Part shown: in pieces, positions 12,601 to 26,130 of the stretch
Position numbering within the stretch: position 1 is the stretch's first letter
Layout of the letters: the number at the start of each line of letters is the position of its first letter
Origin: Patagioenas fasciata
Lineage: Eukaryota; Chordata; Aves; Columbiformes; Columbidae
Assembly: GCF_037038585.1 (NCBI RefSeq)
Contig: NC_092521.1
Location: 53,700,398-53,764,397, forward strand
DNA length: 64,000 nt
Reading direction: 5' to 3'
The notes under the pieces: model-generated
The model's input: the letters and a program-made list of their open reading frames with translations, nothing else
Database searches by the model: none
Told to the model about the DNA's origin: nothing
Made by a program: the position numbers and the translations under genes

Positions 12601-15600
12601 AGAGATATAATATCACAGTGATTACATTAATAGTTTCAAGGCAATGATGAGAAAATTGTTGGTTTCATTATGCTGCTTAAATACTAATAATTTTTGAGAC
12701 TGTTGCAGCTCTTCTCTAAAATCTTGCCCTAATGCATGAAATATTAGCATCCCCTGAATCTGTTTTTCTTACCAGAAATCCATAATTAAACCAAAGAATT
12801 CCCTCTTGAGTGTTCTGACCCACTGCAGAGACCTGAAATTCCTCAGGGAGCCATTACTGGGAGGAAAAAAGTCATTCCAGGAAGTTCATGCCACTGGTGT
12901 CCTGGTTATAAAAAGAAGAAATCTGAAGTCTGGAAATTACACAGCACCTTCTTCACTCAAGCAGTTTCCCCTAAAGCACACACCCTCTTCCTAGCGATGG
13001 TTTGTCGTGGACAATGTGGCAGGGATATTGTTCTCTTTACTTCACTCTCGTCATCCGGAAATTATATATGTTTTTCTAATTAATAGTTTTCAGCCCAGGA
13101 AATGTTATCTTGCCAGATTTTCCAGACTATTAGAATGATCTTCAACAAGTAAGAAGACAAAAATAGATAAATAAATAAATAAATAAATAAGCTATTTGCA
13201 TGACACTTGCTCTTGAGGTTTTAACAGTTTTAACTCTTTTCACTGATTGGGAGGTTTGTGCTTCTTGAGATGACTGTCTTCTGTATCTGTGTATGTACAC
13301 ACAACCCTGTTTTGCTTAATTGTCACTTGCTCTGCCCTCAGATTATGGAAATCAAATCGCACTATTCCATCTGTTGTCAATTGCTGTTAGCAGATCTTTA
13401 GGTGAACCGTTATAGCAAGAGTCCATATGTATCTCATTTGATGCAGACTGAGAATTGTAACGTTATATCACTGCCTCTAAAACATGCAACACATGAATCT
13501 GTTTATATTGTAGTCTTAATTATTTCACCTGTGTAACGCAGTAGGTGCCTCACAGTACATTTGTATAGATACAGGCATGGGTGCTCTCCTTGTATAATTA
13601 TTAAGAAGATTGTGGATGTCCCAAAAGCGGGACATTAGCTAAATAGTTTCTCAATAGCTGCAGAAGATTTCACTGCCTCAGAGTTACAGAGATTGCATGT
13701 CAGATACATCATCTGAGTGAGCTCTACCCTGTGATCAGCTCATCTGTTCCTACTGAGAGAACAGACTTTGAGAAAACTGTGACCTGTGACGGGACCTCAT
13801 CCAGGGAATGGTGATATGCTATAATGAGGGAACTTCTTACTCAGCATTAAGAGGTTCTTGCAACTCCGTAGATAGGGAAAGCAATAGGTTCCATGGTCTC
13901 TGAATAAAACAAACAACTGGTAAAAATGAAGAACTCCCCAAAAATATATCAAGTAGAAATTAATTTATTAGTATACACAGGAAGCAGTGCTATATGTAAC
14001 AATTATGCAATTGTGCCTAAGCATACCAGGATACTTATGCAATTCTTCCAAAGGTTTATAGAGGAATTCAAAGCGAGAAAAAGAAAAATCAAATGTCTGC
14101 TATTTGCAGATCTGAAATTCATATAAGCCAGAATACAAGGCTTGAAAAAGATAATCAATTTCCTGTTCCTGTTACTGTTTACTGGTGAAGTACAGACCTT
14201 AGTCTATGTATAAAAATTCACAAGAGTTTGTTTGTCTGCATTTATATTGCAGTTACTACAATTATTAACTCCATTATGTCAATTTAAAATGGATAGCAGA
14301 ATAATCATTTGTATATGTTGTTAATTCTGGATCCAAACAGGGATCTATATTTAGTCTTATGTCTAGAAAGAAAGACAATGTTACTAAATTATTTTAATAG
14401 CGTCTATGCTATTAATAGTTTCTCTGATTATTTTGCTCTTGCTAAATATTCCTTGTATACAATTTTGTGTGTGAGTCAAGATGTACCATAGAGAATGCTA
14501 GGAAAATCCTTAGCTGATATAAATCACTGTAGCTCCACTGATGTCTTGCATATGCATGTTTTTGTGAGCCGAAGTATTTAGACCAGTTTTTCCTCATGCT
14601 TCCATTGTGCAGAGCTGTAGAGCCATGCCATTACTATATCTTCGTCTGAATTGTCTGTGCTGAAGGCTGCCAGTTTACCTCAAGGTAAGTCAAGCGTCTT
14701 CTAGTAGTGAAGGACTGAGTCACTCTTTTTTGTAATTTCCGTCAGAACTGAAGCCACCAGGTTTTAATTCGACCAGAGTAAAAAGCTGAATGAGAAAATG
14801 TAACTAAAAACCTGTGCAAGTTGGCACATTTAATTTACGTTTCAAGAGGAGTGTAGTGCTGCTTTTGATAGCGCAATCATTTAAGCATGCACTTAACTTA
14901 GAAATTAATCAAACCTGAGAATGTGGCAGAGTTTATATACGTCCTTAAGTGCCTTGCTAAATCAGAAACCTCATCCTCTCGTCAGTTTGTCAAGCGATGT
15001 GCTAAATCTAGTTCTCTTTTGTTCACAAATCACATAAAAACAGGTCCATAATTATGTAACTGTATTTATTACTCATAAATATTTATTGAATAGTTTACAT
15101 AGCACTATGCAGTCTAGGTCTGAATTGCCTGCTTTGGATATATATATTTTTACAACAGTTGTGACAACTGTTTTGATTACTGAAAAAAAATAGTTGAAGA
15201 CAAACCATTTTACACTTGAATGACATGGAATTGATATATATAATATATGCCTTTGTCTCCCTTTATCTCTCCTCTGCTGTTGTGTTGCTCATGCTAATCA
15301 TTAATACACCAAGGTACAGATTCAATTTAGTGGTAAGCAGGATGATGCAGACTCGATTTGTAATCAAATCCATGCTATGCACTGCTGTTTTATTCTTAAG
15401 TGTTATTTCCACCTTTATTTTCATACATGATGTATCTAGAAGACTAAAAAGATTTTATTTACTTTAATAAAAGATAAGAGTTCAGTAAAAGTTTAAAACT
15501 CTCTGCAAAAAAGAGTATTTGGAATGACTGAACTTTAGCAGAATTTGAGGGACTTGATAAGCTTTCAGCAAATAAATACTATGTTCCTCTCGGTGGAAAT

Positions 15601-16034
15601 AAAGATGGATGAAAGTACCATGATCTATTTAGCTATGAAAGCAAGTCTGCTTCTTCCTTAGTAGGGAAAGTGTATTGCCATTCCTTTCAAACTTCTGAAT
15701 AATTTTCTCCAAGACAGAAAATTGACAAACTGGGTCTTGTGAGATCAAATGGCTAATGCATGCTGATATGGGACCTGAAACAGAGCTACAAAGCCCTTCA
15801 GATGGTGATACTTCTGTAGTTTGATTTTGTTTTTGTAGTGGTTTTTTGTTTGTTTGGTTTGGTTTTTTTTTTTTTTTTTTTTTTTTTACATATTTGTATA
15901 CTACCCAATACACTTTAGCTATTCCTGAAGATTTCTAGCTATAATGAGGAAAGATGGCTCAATGACTGAGAATGAATTTGGTACTCAGGAGCTGTGTCGT
16001 CAATCACTTACTCTGCCATGGGCATCAGGGCAGT
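3641..16034. other. AT-rich unique DNA with microsatellites, no gene seen
   Basis: No coding sequence was recognised. Simple repeats: (TAA)6 at 3697-3715, (GTA)5 at 4936-4952, A15 at 4893-4907, an A-run at 7437-7453, (ATAA)6 at 13167-13190 and T25 at 15863-15887. Around 4218-4257 the unit 'gagggtatatatt' is imperfectly repeated two to three times. A perfect 9-bp inverted repeat with a 1-bp centre lies at 15154-15172. The open frames of about 60-118 codons in this block have no motif or composition that suggests protein. Confidence 0.6.
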
Positions 16035-16410
16035 GATTCAGGTGCCTAAACACAAACATCTGTTGCCATTTCTGATGTCCTGGCTTCCAGCTGTTGATGC
16101 AGAAGAGCACAGGTCACCTGTGGGTTCTGTGTCATCATTGCTAGCCTGGTGAACTTGTTTTGGACACAGCTAGTTGCAGCACTACATGCCTCCATGAGAC
16201 ACCCCAAATCTCTCTCCCAGTGTGACTTGAGCAAGGCTTAGGCTTCAATTATTCAAAGTCCTACATGCAGGTCATTATTCAATGAGACTTGCAAAAGCCT
16301 CTAGGTGTCTAACTCCATGGTACTGCTGAGAAATTCTTCAACAATCTTAAATATGCCTTTGGGCACCCTAAATACCTAAATATCCCTTTAAAAATAGATC
16401 TTGCTCTGAT
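16035..16410. repeat. Old amniote interspersed repeat (palindromic, non-autonomous type)
   Basis: Phrases such as 'caggtgcctaaacac' near 16040, 'ctaggtgtctaactcc' near 16300 and 'gggcaccctaaatacctaaat' near 16360-16380 resemble a widespread amniote repeat in which 'taggcacctaaat' motifs occur in both orientations. The copy is strongly diverged and its ends are uncertain. I cannot give a family name from the sequence alone. Confidence 0.35.
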
Positions 16411-19400
16411 TGGGGGTATTTATAAGAAGCAATGAAGCGTGGTCAGCAGTGTGAACCCAAGCTAGTATCTCTGCATGGCTTTAGGTGATCAGCCACACCA
16501 ACCTAGACTGGTGGACACTAGTGTGTCCCCAGAGTGCATCACAATGCAATGGGAACATGTTTTTGTCACAGATTGCTGGTCATCAAAGAGTCTTTATTTT
16601 ACATAGCTTTGTTTTGAGGGTTAAACACCTTAGGAAACAGAGAGCACCATGAACAAACATTTTCAAACTAGCCTTTTACAATGCTTAGTTTCCACTATAT
16701 CTCAATTAGGCCAGTTCCAGTTAAGCCCTCAGTTACTTTTGAAATTGTGATTGTAAAGAATGCATTTTCTTCAACATGCAGAGGAGAGAGTGGTTCCTAG
16801 TCTATGCTCATTAATCTCTGTCTTTGCAAGAAGCAGCTGGGGTATTATTTTCAAATACTTTGTAATATTTAAAGTAACTTGTATTGAAAAATGTGATGGT
16901 TTTCTTCTTCATATAAAGAGCAGTGTTTTACCTTTATGACTTTTATCATGGTTGCCCTAGATTCATAAACAGAAGTGAAAGGAATGATTAATCTTATCTC
17001 CTTTAATTTAGGTAATGTGATATTTGGCCTTAATTATTGTCTTAAATATATTTAAAAAATAAAAATATTATTAGACTTTGATAAAATTTCATATTATGGT
17101 AGGCTGAAACAGTAAAACAAAGCTGGAATTACGCAGAGCATGACCTTTCCTTGTATGATGTCTCCTTGTACAAAAATAAATCTCATCAGGCTGTGATTTA
17201 GATGCCAAGCCAAAGGATGGTAACTGTAATTAGAGGCTTAAAATGGCAAGATGAAATATCCTTACATTAAGTTTAAATTGAGGCCTTAAAACATCGGGCA
17301 AATGTTTGATAATTTTTCACCCTATCCAACTAACTTATTTCTTGTTACTTGTCAGTTCTGCACCATCTTATATTATGGAAATATCCTCATTAATAGTATT
17401 CTCAGTGGAATAATTGGGGCATTATGATTTTATGTTCTCTTCTCTACGACCAGACAAATGACTGCTGTGCATTTCTAACGTTAGTTTTGAACGTGTAAGG
17501 ACAATATAAAATGCACTGTAAGGCTTATTTATGTGATAGGTTTGAAATCTGGGAGAAATGCATCACCTTATTTGCTGCAAGACGATTTGAGAGAAAGCAG
17601 AGCAGAGAATAAAACACCATTAGTTCTATGTTGGTACAGATTGTTTTAATTTCATGATATTTTTATGCTATCATGTACTTTATAATATGATGTTATCTTG
17701 AGTATTTTCTGGTAGCTGCTCTATTGTGTGGTTTGTAGTGAAAATGCTGACACAGCTTTAAAATTTCAAACTCAAATTCAGATGTATGAACAGCATTATT
17801 CTAACAGTAAGGAAAGTCATTTCAGGAATAAGTTTAGACATTTGCCTTGGAGCAAAGCGTGACTAATACCCTTAAGCTAGCAGCAGAAAAAAATATAGAG
17901 GCAAAAATCTTCTTTGACCATGACTGGGGAGAGTAAAAATCCTGTAATCTCAGTAATAGCCCTCTGAAAGGATACTGCAAACACAGTTTAAGATATAAAA
18001 TATTCTGTAACAAGTACAGAGTTTGAGGGATAAACTGAAATACAAAGCAGAAAGGGAAAAGTCTCCTGAAGAACTAAAAAACTTTTCAAAGAAGGGATAA
18101 AAAAAATTGCTTTCCATCTCCCAAAGAGAAAGTGGGTGCATCTTCAAAACAACATACTGAGACCTACCTAAGAAATTCTAAGTGACTTTAGAATTGTCAC
18201 TTGACTACATTTCTTAGCACAACTGCCCCCTAATGTGCTGTAATAATCATCTGAAAACTAGTAGCAAAGAATCTGATTTTTAATTTTTTTCCCTCAAATG
18301 CATCAGTGATAGAATTTTGATATATAATCATCACATATATTTTTTTTTCCTGAAGGTTTTTAAAGTGATTATATTCTGTACCCAGATCTACCCAGAAAGG
18401 GACACAGGCAGTTTTTCTAGTTCCTAATAATTCTCTGCCCATTTCTTTCAGTCGCCCTGGTGTTTCTATCTTCTCCTTCCCAGCTTCCATGCTGCCTTCT
18501 GAGCAACATAGCACATCCACAGAGATCTCCCATCAAAAGCATTCTTCTTGTCATGGTGTATGGAATGTTCACCTGACTTCTCCACTTGCCTCCTGCCTAG
18601 CCACATAGTTACCATATAGAGGCCAAGGCAAATGTTACACATCCTCTTAGTGCTTCCTTCTCACTTTCTTGCCTATTCATTCTTTTTCCCATCCCGTCTT
18701 CCAATTTTGTTTTAAAATCACATATTTTCCCCATTACTTGCTAGCTGGAGTAAGGATCAGGGAAGTAAAATGGAAGTTTATATCATATAGAAAATGGTCT
18801 CACCAATGTAGAGGCTGTTAGGGAAAGAAAGAAAAGAAAAGAAAACAAAACCTTTTAAAGAGAAATCACCATCAGGAGGCTGAGACCAAAAGGGACTCAT
18901 TAACATGTATCTGCTGCCTTTTGACAAATGCACAATATGTTTAGTAACAATCAAGTACTGCCAATGGAAGAACTCCTATTATTTTAAATCTCCTGTTTAA
19001 AAATAATTTTCTTATGCAAAATTATTCTGCTTCTTTTTTTCAATACTGTCACTCTCATGATTATAATTCCCCAAGTCAATGTCTGTTATTTATATCCACG
19101 CTTTACTCCTGCTGAAAAGGCTGAAGCTCAGACATCTATTCAGTTTTTTCTGGAGACAGAAAGTGAACTGAAAGAACAAAGTCAGAGGGTTTAGTAGAGT
19201 TTTTCTTAAAGTAAAATTGACTTTCTGTAGTCACTGCACATAATTTTCCTGGTAAGTAGGCAGGGTTTTCTGATCAGACATAAAGGTACCTGAATTTTTG
19301 TGTGTCATTTTTATTTCCATTTTAATGAGTGCATATATATCAATCTTCATTTTGAGGGTATTTTTCTTGAGACTTTGTTGGGTTGGACTTATTATTTCAC

Positions 19401-21429
19401 TGTTGGACAGCCATGATATGACAGACAGGCATCGGTCATTCAATCCAGTCAGCCTTGCTTGAGTGACTGGAGCTCTGGTCTAACTTGACAGCCTGCTATG
19501 AGGAAACCAAAAATTATGCCCAAATGGGTTCAAGTCCAGCGTGTTTGTGCCCTCGTATCTATTCTTCTTATTCTTTCATCATTCTTCTTGCTTTCCTCTT
19601 TCTTTTGACGGCAGAGGTGGAGTGATAGATAACTATAGGATGAAGTTGTTTAACATCTGCATGTATTTCATGCCACGAAATTTTCTCTGTTGGCCATCTA
19701 CCCACAGAATCCATTTCATTGCCATGGTCAAAAGGTGCTACATATTGTTAGCTGGCTGGTGAATCCTGACCATATTCAGTAGCTGACATTATGTTCTGCC
19801 TCCTGCTAGTTGTTATGACTAACTGTAGTTTTAGAAAAAAAAAATGAAAATAAAAAAGGAAAAATAATAAATCAGTCATTAAGGTTTTCTTTCTTAGGAG
19901 GTGGTATTTCTCTTCAGTTTCTATGTAACTTCAGTAATGCAAAGCTAAAATCAAATTAATTTTAGGCAAATGTGAAAGTAATTTAGAATAATATTTATTT
20001 TTGTGTAGCAAATAAGAAAAATGGTCTACTATCTGATGTTGTCCCTAATTCAAGTTTAGATCAAACATGTGCCCAGTGCTAAATTTTCTAATGCAGCTCA
20101 AATCTAAATATTTAATGGTTGGTACAATACAGACCTCCAAATCAGTACAGTGTGGTTGGCAACATTTCTTTTTTTAATTTGTGCTCCAGACAGTTCTTAT
20201 TGTACCTGAAATAACCTAAAAGCTTCCTTAATTGCTATTAAACTGGCTACATCTTATTTCCACAAAGAATATTTAAGGGAAATAGCCATTTTTAATTGCT
20301 GAATACAGTAAACATCAACGTACAGTACATATTCAAGGACATAAAGTTTAAAATATAAAAATAAGGCAAATTATAGGCAGGACTGTGGGAAGGCTCTAAC
20401 ACTGAGCTGTTAAGACTGAATGGCATCCTCTAATGCAACTCTGTCACTGCTCCCTCCATTTCCAAATATTTCATCTTCTTGGTGGCAATATTCTTTGTCT
20501 AATTCCTACCCAAGGGCAATCAGAAAAAGCTAGAAATAAAATAGTCTTTTTTTTTCCCCCCCCCCCCACAATATAAAGTAAAAGCTAAACTCAAAATTTT
20601 CCATTTATAAAATGAAAAAAAGCATCTTTTTTCTTGAGCAGCCTTACAGACAGAACCACCATGTGCTGTAAGATTCAATACAGGATAGGAAGCATAAAAA
20701 TCCTTTCCATTATTCTGAAGGAAATTAATTTTAATCTGACCCAGTCCTGATCCTACTTTTACCTGTGTATTTAGAGCAGCAGAAGGCTCATAAATTCTCT
20801 TTCCTGATAGGAAGCTTTTCTAGGATAAGATCATACAATCTTTCTACAGGGGAGCTCTTGTTCTCAGAAATAATTCTTAAGCACTTCAATAGGTCTGCTA
20901 TATGTGTTTTAGGCTCATCAACACAAATGAAGGTTGAGCAATTTTTGTTTTAATTGTTGTCTATACTTTAGTCCTTTTTCAGTTAATACTCATACGAGCC
21001 TTTACAGAGGTTCTTCCATTTATGTGAGATACTCCGACTCAGAAGACTCAGAAACCTCAGAACATTTGGAAGAGATGCTGGTTTTGCTGCACTCAGTGGC
21101 AAATCACTGTTTAGCTTCAAAGAAGCTAGAATTAAAAATCATAGATCTTTGTTGGCACAAAACTCTATTATATCTAATAGACCACATAGCCTCCCTGAAA
21201 AACTCTTCAGATTGGTGCACTTGGTTTTATCTTCTCTGAAAAAATAATATAGCCTTCTGCCAAGTGCATTGGTCTTCAAAAATCAATATGTCACACAGCT
21301 TTAAAGCAGTGATATTAGATTCATTTTACAGCCTGTAAAACTTGAGACATGCTTTATCTTAATTTACATCCTTCTCAATGTGAAGTCTAAGTTCTCAACT
21401 GGAAAATATTTCTTCTCTGTAGGAATGGA
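16411..21429. other. AT-rich unique DNA, no gene seen
   Basis: No gene recognised. The stretch at about 16900-17560 is particularly AT-rich, lacks recognisable repeats and is dense in TAAT/ATTA words. A pure polypyrimidine tract of nine T followed by twelve C lies at 20547-20567. Open frames reach only about 100 codons and are not convincing. Confidence 0.55.
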
Positions 21430-22060
21430 TTTCTTTTTGTGTGGTTTCCTTTTACTAGGTTTCTGTCTTGAAGACCACAGATTAATTTGTATTCTCCTAC
21501 TTTCTTCTCAAAGCTGTTTAGTGGAATCTAATTAAATATCTTGCTAAAGTCAAGTATACTTCGGTCCACTTGTATTATGTCCACAAATCTTGATTTTATA
21601 TCTCTGAAAGAGATTAATTTGAGTTGACCAGCTTTGGTTTTGAAAAAAGGATGTAGTCTTAGCCAATGTACTGAAATTATCTGCTTCATTAATCAACCCG
21701 TCCTGTCATTGAAACTTGATTTTTTCAGCTTCAAATTTCCCAAGTATTTCTGCATTTTCAATGGGAAAAGGTAGATTCAATATATTAACTTTAAACCTGA
21801 AACTTTAACTATGTCACACAGATTTGTCATGCCATCAGACCAGCCTTCACAAATCCTATGTACTAATTTAAAAGTTGTTTTGTGATATGCATTTGTGTCC
21901 TAAGGTTATTACTATCACCAGTGACTTCTCATTTATAGGATTAAATCAGCAGTTTGTTTTTTAATAACCACATCCCAGATTACTTTGTAGCTCAGACAGC
22001 TACTTCCCTTACACTAGCTTCCACAACTGGATTTTACAGAGACAAACGCAGCTGAACTGT
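21430..22060 (-). repeat. Very old CR1/L3-type LINE fragment (reverse-transcriptase region)
   Basis: Read on the + strand, the segment follows the reverse complement of amniote CR1/L3 ORF2. It has 'cttgctaaagtcaagtatac' near 21540-21560, then 'ccacttgtattatgtccac', then 'gaccagctttggttttg' near 21630. Small indels interrupt the frame throughout, so no protein remains. It probably belongs to the same old family as the pieces at 25430-26130 and 29690-30440. Recognition is from the order of remembered motifs; boundaries are approximate. Confidence 0.45.
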
Positions 22061-25000
22061 ACTCAGCTTTGTTTGAGGAAGAAGTGCTCTCCTCCTTTGC
22101 TTAGATGCAGTGTTTTCATACAAGTTCACCCATGTACCTCAGGCCTAATTTGGTCCATTTTATGAAAAAAAAAAAAAGAAAAAAAAAAGATAAAAATAGA
22201 ATGGCTGCACAAAGTCCTAGCTATCCAGAAGGCAAATCAGCTGGAGATGGAGCATGGTAACAGTGTGCCAGCTTCTGAGCCCAACTCAGGCTGGCAACAA
22301 ATCCCTGAGGGACCAAAGGTGTCTGCCACTAGTCATGACATACAGCTAGTGACATTAGAGGCAGCTTTAAGGTGCCTCCTGCCTTCCTAGTAACAGCAGG
22401 CCTGCTCGTGACAGCACTGAGAATTTAACACATTAACTATTATGCAAAATTCAGTTGGGAAGTTAGCAAATCCAACAGTCATGTTAATTTGGTTTGTGCT
22501 TAGGAAATTCTGCATAGCTCTCCACGCACAACTTTTAGAAAAATGTTTTGGAGTGTTTTTTTCCAAATATTGTTAGGAATGATTAAAGTTTTGGTTTCTG
22601 ATTCTGATTACGATGTGTCATAGCAATTAAATGCAAAATAAGGACACATAAATCATATGCTACAATAAGCTTGTCTCTAAGACAGACATCACATGTCATT
22701 ACAAAAATCTGGAGACAGACAAATCAGCTGTCAACCATGTTAATTGCAATTCTTTCTGAAAAATTACACTACCTGTGTCACCAAACATTGGGCAATGTAA
22801 CCTGTAGCAAAATAAATAGCACAATTATGTGTTTGTACATAAGCCATCTTAATTCATTTTGTGATCAGCTCAGAAAAGAGTGGAGCTCTGTCCTTACTGC
22901 TCAGAAGACCATAAGACCAGAAATTATTGTTTTTTCCTAAATCAGTAGATATTTCTTCCTCAAACAAGATTGAACATGGCTCATTTGGGTTATAAAAAAT
23001 AAATTTATTAATCATAACTAGCTATCTATCCTGCAGTGAAAAAATTAACAAAAGCAGAGGTTGGCACAATCTCATCTAATAAAATAAAACTCTTTTTATC
23101 CATCTTTGTCCAAGATAACTACTGTCATCATGCTGCAGCACAGTGGTTGTTATAAGAAGTCAGCTTAAATGCAAAAAAACCTGTTACTAAAGGGCACTAT
23201 TTGGAGGACTTCAGTATTTGTTTAGTTCTAAAACTTTGATTTTTGGCAACTTCGAATTCCAGCACACAAAAATATCTATGATAATTCTGCAAAATGGCTC
23301 CCACTGTTTTTCACTAATTGAATGGGCCATGATCCCAAGCCCACTAAACACAGCAGGGAGGCCGCCCATGATCTTGAAGATTCAAGCCACTGGGGTGATC
23401 CCACCACCACTAAGTCAGTAGTGAATTCTTCATTGACTTCAAGGTCTAATATCAAGTCTTCTTCGTGTGTACCAGTGCACAGGACTTGATCACAAAGACG
23501 AGTTGTGAGAACCAGCATTGTTTTAAACATTGCCATGAATATATGCTTGTTCAGGTAAGAGAATCCACGGAGGTTTTGTGCTGCAGGCATGACAAAGAAA
23601 AAGTAAGCACAACTATAGTGAGAGAGGAGAGCACCTGCTAATATCCAGAGTGACAGAACTGAAGCTGGATGTTATTTATTACTTCAATTCATTTCTCTCC
23701 TGCCTTGGCCTAAGACAGGAGATTTCAATCTCGGCTTATCTGATCCCAGAGAAGGTGAGGAAAAGGAGAAAAAGGAAACCAAAATATCAGAGTGAATATG
23801 AAATATTGAAGAAAAAAATAACTGATACAGATAAACATGTGAGTACTGTAATTGCCTAGTGCAAATACACAAGTGTTTGCAATTCATAGAGTATATTTAA
23901 GAATTTTATAGAAAAATATTTTACTCACCTATAAACCTCAGTAAAATAAAATATTAATTTTAGCCTGTGAAAAGCAGTTGCTAAAATATTAGCAGATGTT
24001 CAGTTTAGTCAGAAGAACTAAAGTGGTTAATCTTCCTTCTTCTGCCTGCTCTCTACTCAGCAATATTCCTTTTTCAACCAACTGCGTGAAATCCTCCTGC
24101 TTCTAAACCTCTTTTCCAATAGCCTGTCCCAGAGGAATCATTTTCTTTTGATGGCATTCTTTTAACAGCTTTCCTGACAGGATTATGAACAACTGCACTA
24201 GAATAAGGGGGGTTACTTGATTCAGTTTCTGCAAAACCATACCCCAAATGGAAGGGAAGTTTTCACAGACATGCGATTATGGGATTACACATGGAACTGG
24301 TTGACTGAGGAGGGGGACTGTGCTAATATCCTTGATCTTCATGTCCTTTCCATTCCTCTCTGTGATGCATCCAAACAGGCAGGAGATAAACACTTTCCCA
24401 TAGTCGTAGGGTAGGTGACATTAACTGTGCAACACTGTGAGAGATACCAAAACCTCAGTCTTGCTGAGAACATAGATAATGCTGTGGACCTGAAGATAAT
24501 ATTGTTGTTGGGAGAGAGTGAGTCAGCTTTCCAGTGCAAGCATTTCCTCTTTAATGGAAACTTACTCATCTCTAAGCACGTGTAGCTCCAGGACTGAATC
24601 CAATGATGAGAAAGTAGGCTTCCCATGTAATTACTGCTATGCAACGTGATAGATCTTGCCTTCTGTTTCCCATCTAAAGCAGACTATTCTTTCCACAAAA
24701 TATAATGCCAACTGCTGTTATGATTTTTTGGCACATTCGCAGGACTTTCTGTGAATGGTACGGCATTGGTAACGTTATTTATGCAAGCTGCTCATCTAAA
24801 CTCAGAATATCTTGGCCCCCATTCCTATACCGAAGCTTGCAATCAATATGTGAACAGGCTGAGTGCCATTTGAAAACATAGACGTGAATGTAAGGCAGCC
24901 AACACACCCTTTTTTATGATCATATGTGTACTTAGGACAGGAGTGCCAGCAGACAGTCTAGCAGCTTGCTGCTCAGACTCTGAGAGATACCCTTTTTCTT

Positions 25001-25429
25001 TTATATTTCAATTTTTTTTCTTTTTTTTTTTTTTTTTCCTTCATTTTCAGGAGTACTTAGCTATTCTTAAGCCTCTCTTAGAATACAGTTGTATTGAAAA
25101 GCACCTTGTATTTGTTGCTATAATGCACAGATCTTGTATTTTTCCTGGAATAAAATCTTTTCCAAGACAGAAATTCTAATAGTAAATAGGTTTTGCCTCT
25201 TGGCCAACATTTTCAAATGTGAGAAGTTTCAAACAGTTTTTAAACAGTCCTGAAAAAAAATGTTAGTACATTTTGTTATGTGTGATACGGTAGAGGAAAT
25301 ATTCATTTTGACTTGGGGCTGTATTAGATCATGGAGACTTGCAAGCCGTATTACCGATAGATGTGGAATTGCTTAGCCCACACACAGTAAGCCTAATTCT
25401 GGCCTCTTCTGAGTTGGAGATTATTAGAA
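22061..25429. other. AT-rich unique DNA, mostly featureless
   Basis: An A-rich run at 22165-22188 and a T-rich run at 25012-25037 are the only clear simple repeats. The minus-strand open segment at 23276-23580 is treated separately as a weak exon candidate. Nothing else could be named. Confidence 0.5.
23276..23580 (-). other. Weak exon candidate, minus strand, unidentified
   Basis: On the minus strand a good acceptor-like sequence (pyrimidine-rich 'ctttttctttgtcatg' followed by 'cctgcag') ends at 23581. From there a frame stays open for about 100 codons to a stop at 23276. The translated segment begins 'HNLRGFSYLNK'-like (first residue depends on the splice phase) and includes acidic 'HEEDLILDLEVNEEF'. 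I recognise no family. No convincing splice donor or AATAAA follows the stop closely. Part of the segment also resembles a common amniote repeat phrase ('attgacttcaaggtc' near 23432), so a chance or repeat-derived frame is at least as likely as a gene. Confidence 0.15.
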
Positions 25430-26130
25430 AGGATTAGGTCTTGGCACAGTAGTCTGACCTCCTTCTCGCAGGGTGTTACAGCAACTCTGTGTACCCATAT
25501 AAAATTCTCATTTGCTTCTTGAATCTCTTTTATTTCTAGGACAAAATGGCTCTGTGCAATAAGTTCCTTAGCTTGGCTGCACCCATACTGGGTGATAAAT
25601 GATTTTCTTTTTTTTTTTTCTTTAAATTTTGAATATCCTGATCCTCGTAGATTAAAAAATACTCATTTGATTTAAAAATATTCTGAAAGCTGTCTCAGTC
25701 TTTCAAACTCTTCGCAAAAGCTTTTTCTCATCCAGTTTTTCTTATTACTCTTCTCTGAATCTTATGCACTTCTTTATTATGCATACTTTACACACTATTC
25801 CAGACAGGATACTAGAAAGCAACATTTTTCTTGCATATAAAATAATTGTTATATTCATCATACTATTGATTGTTCCATGCCTTGTACATATTTAGCATAG
25901 TATTTGCTTTGTATCTAGAATTACATAGTGAACAAAGGTCTCCATTTAATTGACTGCAATAATGTGTAAGATCATTGACATTAATATAAAATCCTATAGA
26001 GTGTATGAAAGTTTAATTTCTCTCTCCCTTATCCCCCACACACTTCACATTACTTGTATTTATTGGTATAAAATGCATTTGTCCATTGTTGTAACATATT
26101 TAGTCTTTCTCTGACTGTAAGTTACCACAT
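25430..26130 (-). repeat. Very old CR1/L3-type LINE fragment (3' half)
   Basis: On the + strand the order of motifs is that of a reverse-complemented CR1/L3 3' half: 'gtctgacctccttctcgcagg' near 25452, 'tctcatccagtttttctta' near 25725, 'tattccagacaggatac' near 25797 and 'ttggtataaaatgcatttgtcc' near 26063. Heavy divergence and indels leave no open frame. A T-rich insertion sits near 25608-25625. Confidence 0.45.
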
